Part shown: piece after piece, positions 63,426 through 64,000 of the stretch | How positions within the stretch are numbered: the stretch's first letter is position 1 | Layout of the letters: each line of letters starts with the position of its first letter | Assembly (NCBI GenBank): GCA_012934845.2 | Contig: WNNJ02002834.1 | Span: 62,001 to 126,000 of the forward strand | DNA from: Pomphorhynchus laevis | Taxonomy: Eukaryota > Acanthocephala > Palaeacanthocephala > Echinorhynchida > Pomphorhynchidae | Direction of reading: 5' to 3' | DNA length: 64,000 bases | Program-made: the position numbers and the translations under genes | The notes under the pieces: model-generated | Database searches by the model: none | The model's input: the letters and a program-made list of their open reading frames with translations, nothing else | What the model was told of the DNA's origin: nothing

Positions 63426-63789
63426 ATTGGTTAACAATACAGAAATCTAACGAACATTTGCTTTGTTTTCAGTCTTTGTCCGAACTGTTGCTTAGTTTGT
63501 AAGCTTAATTGTTAATTAAAAATGTGCGCATAATGAAGCTCTTCAATTTACCAAATAAACTACTTTTTAAAATTATTTAATTTAATTAAGTAATTATTTA
63601 AATTTCATTATTTAAATTTCATTAAATTTATTACCATCAAAGTTTGATAAACTGTAGCATCCATCAAGTAAAGTTTTAAAAAAGGAACTAGATATATCTC
63701 TATTTTAATATATTAATATATCTTTATTTATTAATTAATATATCTCTTTATTAATATAAACATCAGGGAGATTGAAAAGTGGATTTGTG

Positions 63790-64000
63790 CAGTTAACGCA
63801 TTAATGCATTCTTGGTACCGGTCCGTCGTGGTGAAGCGGGAGTTGAGTCTTCGGGCGTAACTTTCTGTTTACCACGCAATCTTCGTTTCCATATTAAGCT
63901 AAGGTCATGGGCTTTGGGTTATGACCGCAAGGATAATATCTCGGATACAGGCGACCGAAATGAAGTTCGTTCGCGGTATGGCCGGTCTTAGCCTTGGAGA
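63790..64000 (+). mobile_element. Non-LTR retrotransposon, RT-downstream region, cut by the window end
   Basis: The bases GTGGTGAAGCGGGAGTTGAG, AAGGTCATGGGCTTTGGGTT, ATCTCGGATACAGGCGACCG and GGTCTTAGCCTTGGAGA translate to VVKREL...GHGLWVMT...RIQATEM and GLSL. This is the block after the RT core in I/Jockey-like animal elements (VVKRELSxKAKLSIYRS ... YGHELWVxTxxxRxRIQAAEM). It is GC-rich against its surroundings and continues beyond the window. Confidence 0.6.

Overview
The window reads as AT-rich nuclear DNA of an invertebrate animal. There are no bacterial-style operons. Coding sequence is cut into exons of 57-97 nt with GT-AG introns, some only 45-56 nt long. Penelope-like retroelements (PLEs), non-LTR retrotransposons, a 118-bp tandem satellite and foldback elements fill the rest. 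The species cannot be fixed from the sequence; the minimal introns suggest a lineage with compact introns, but the long introns here are swollen by mobile DNA.

The main content is one + strand gene, about 7.9-63.4 kb, that open-reading-frame lists miss because its exons are so short. A TATA box (7,874) precedes a non-coding first exon. The ATG lies in exon 2 (9,425) and starts a signal-peptide-like sequence. About 36 exons follow, most of 60-87 nt. Nearly every one encodes a single leucine-rich repeat (LRR) and has phase-2 introns on both sides. The gene ends in a cysteine-bearing cap (LRRCT-like), a stop at 63,404 and an AATAAA at 63,420. The 38 coding exons I accept add up to 2,865 nt (954 codons plus stop) with no in-frame stop. 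The predicted product is a secreted, LRR-only protein with no transmembrane segment seen. Splitting into two genes near 43-52 kb cannot be excluded.

Layout: 0.6-3.8 kb holds two PLE endonuclease fragments and hairpins. 4-7.8 kb is hairpins and an old duplication upstream of the promoter. 11.4-13.6 kb holds non-LTR 3' ends and a PLE end inside an intron. 17.2-18.3 kb holds PLE ends. 19.7-20.5 kb is the 118-bp array ending in a hammerhead-ribozyme-like module. 22.3-23.7 kb has a 238-bp near-perfect palindrome and a PLE 3' end with a conserved pseudoknot-forming motif. 25-31.4 kb has PLE pieces and inverted repeats. 31.9-42.8 kb is a dense run of LRR exons with local duplications. 41.5-51.7 kb is a repeat-filled intron with nested insertions. 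52.2-63.4 kb is the densest exon run, with two non-LTR fragments inserted. 63.79-64 kb starts another non-LTR fragment.

The gene shows ongoing exon turnover: a partial exon copy, a segmental duplication with a decayed exon, and off-phase or stop-containing exon-like relics in introns. The mobile elements are all fragments; none looks able to move.
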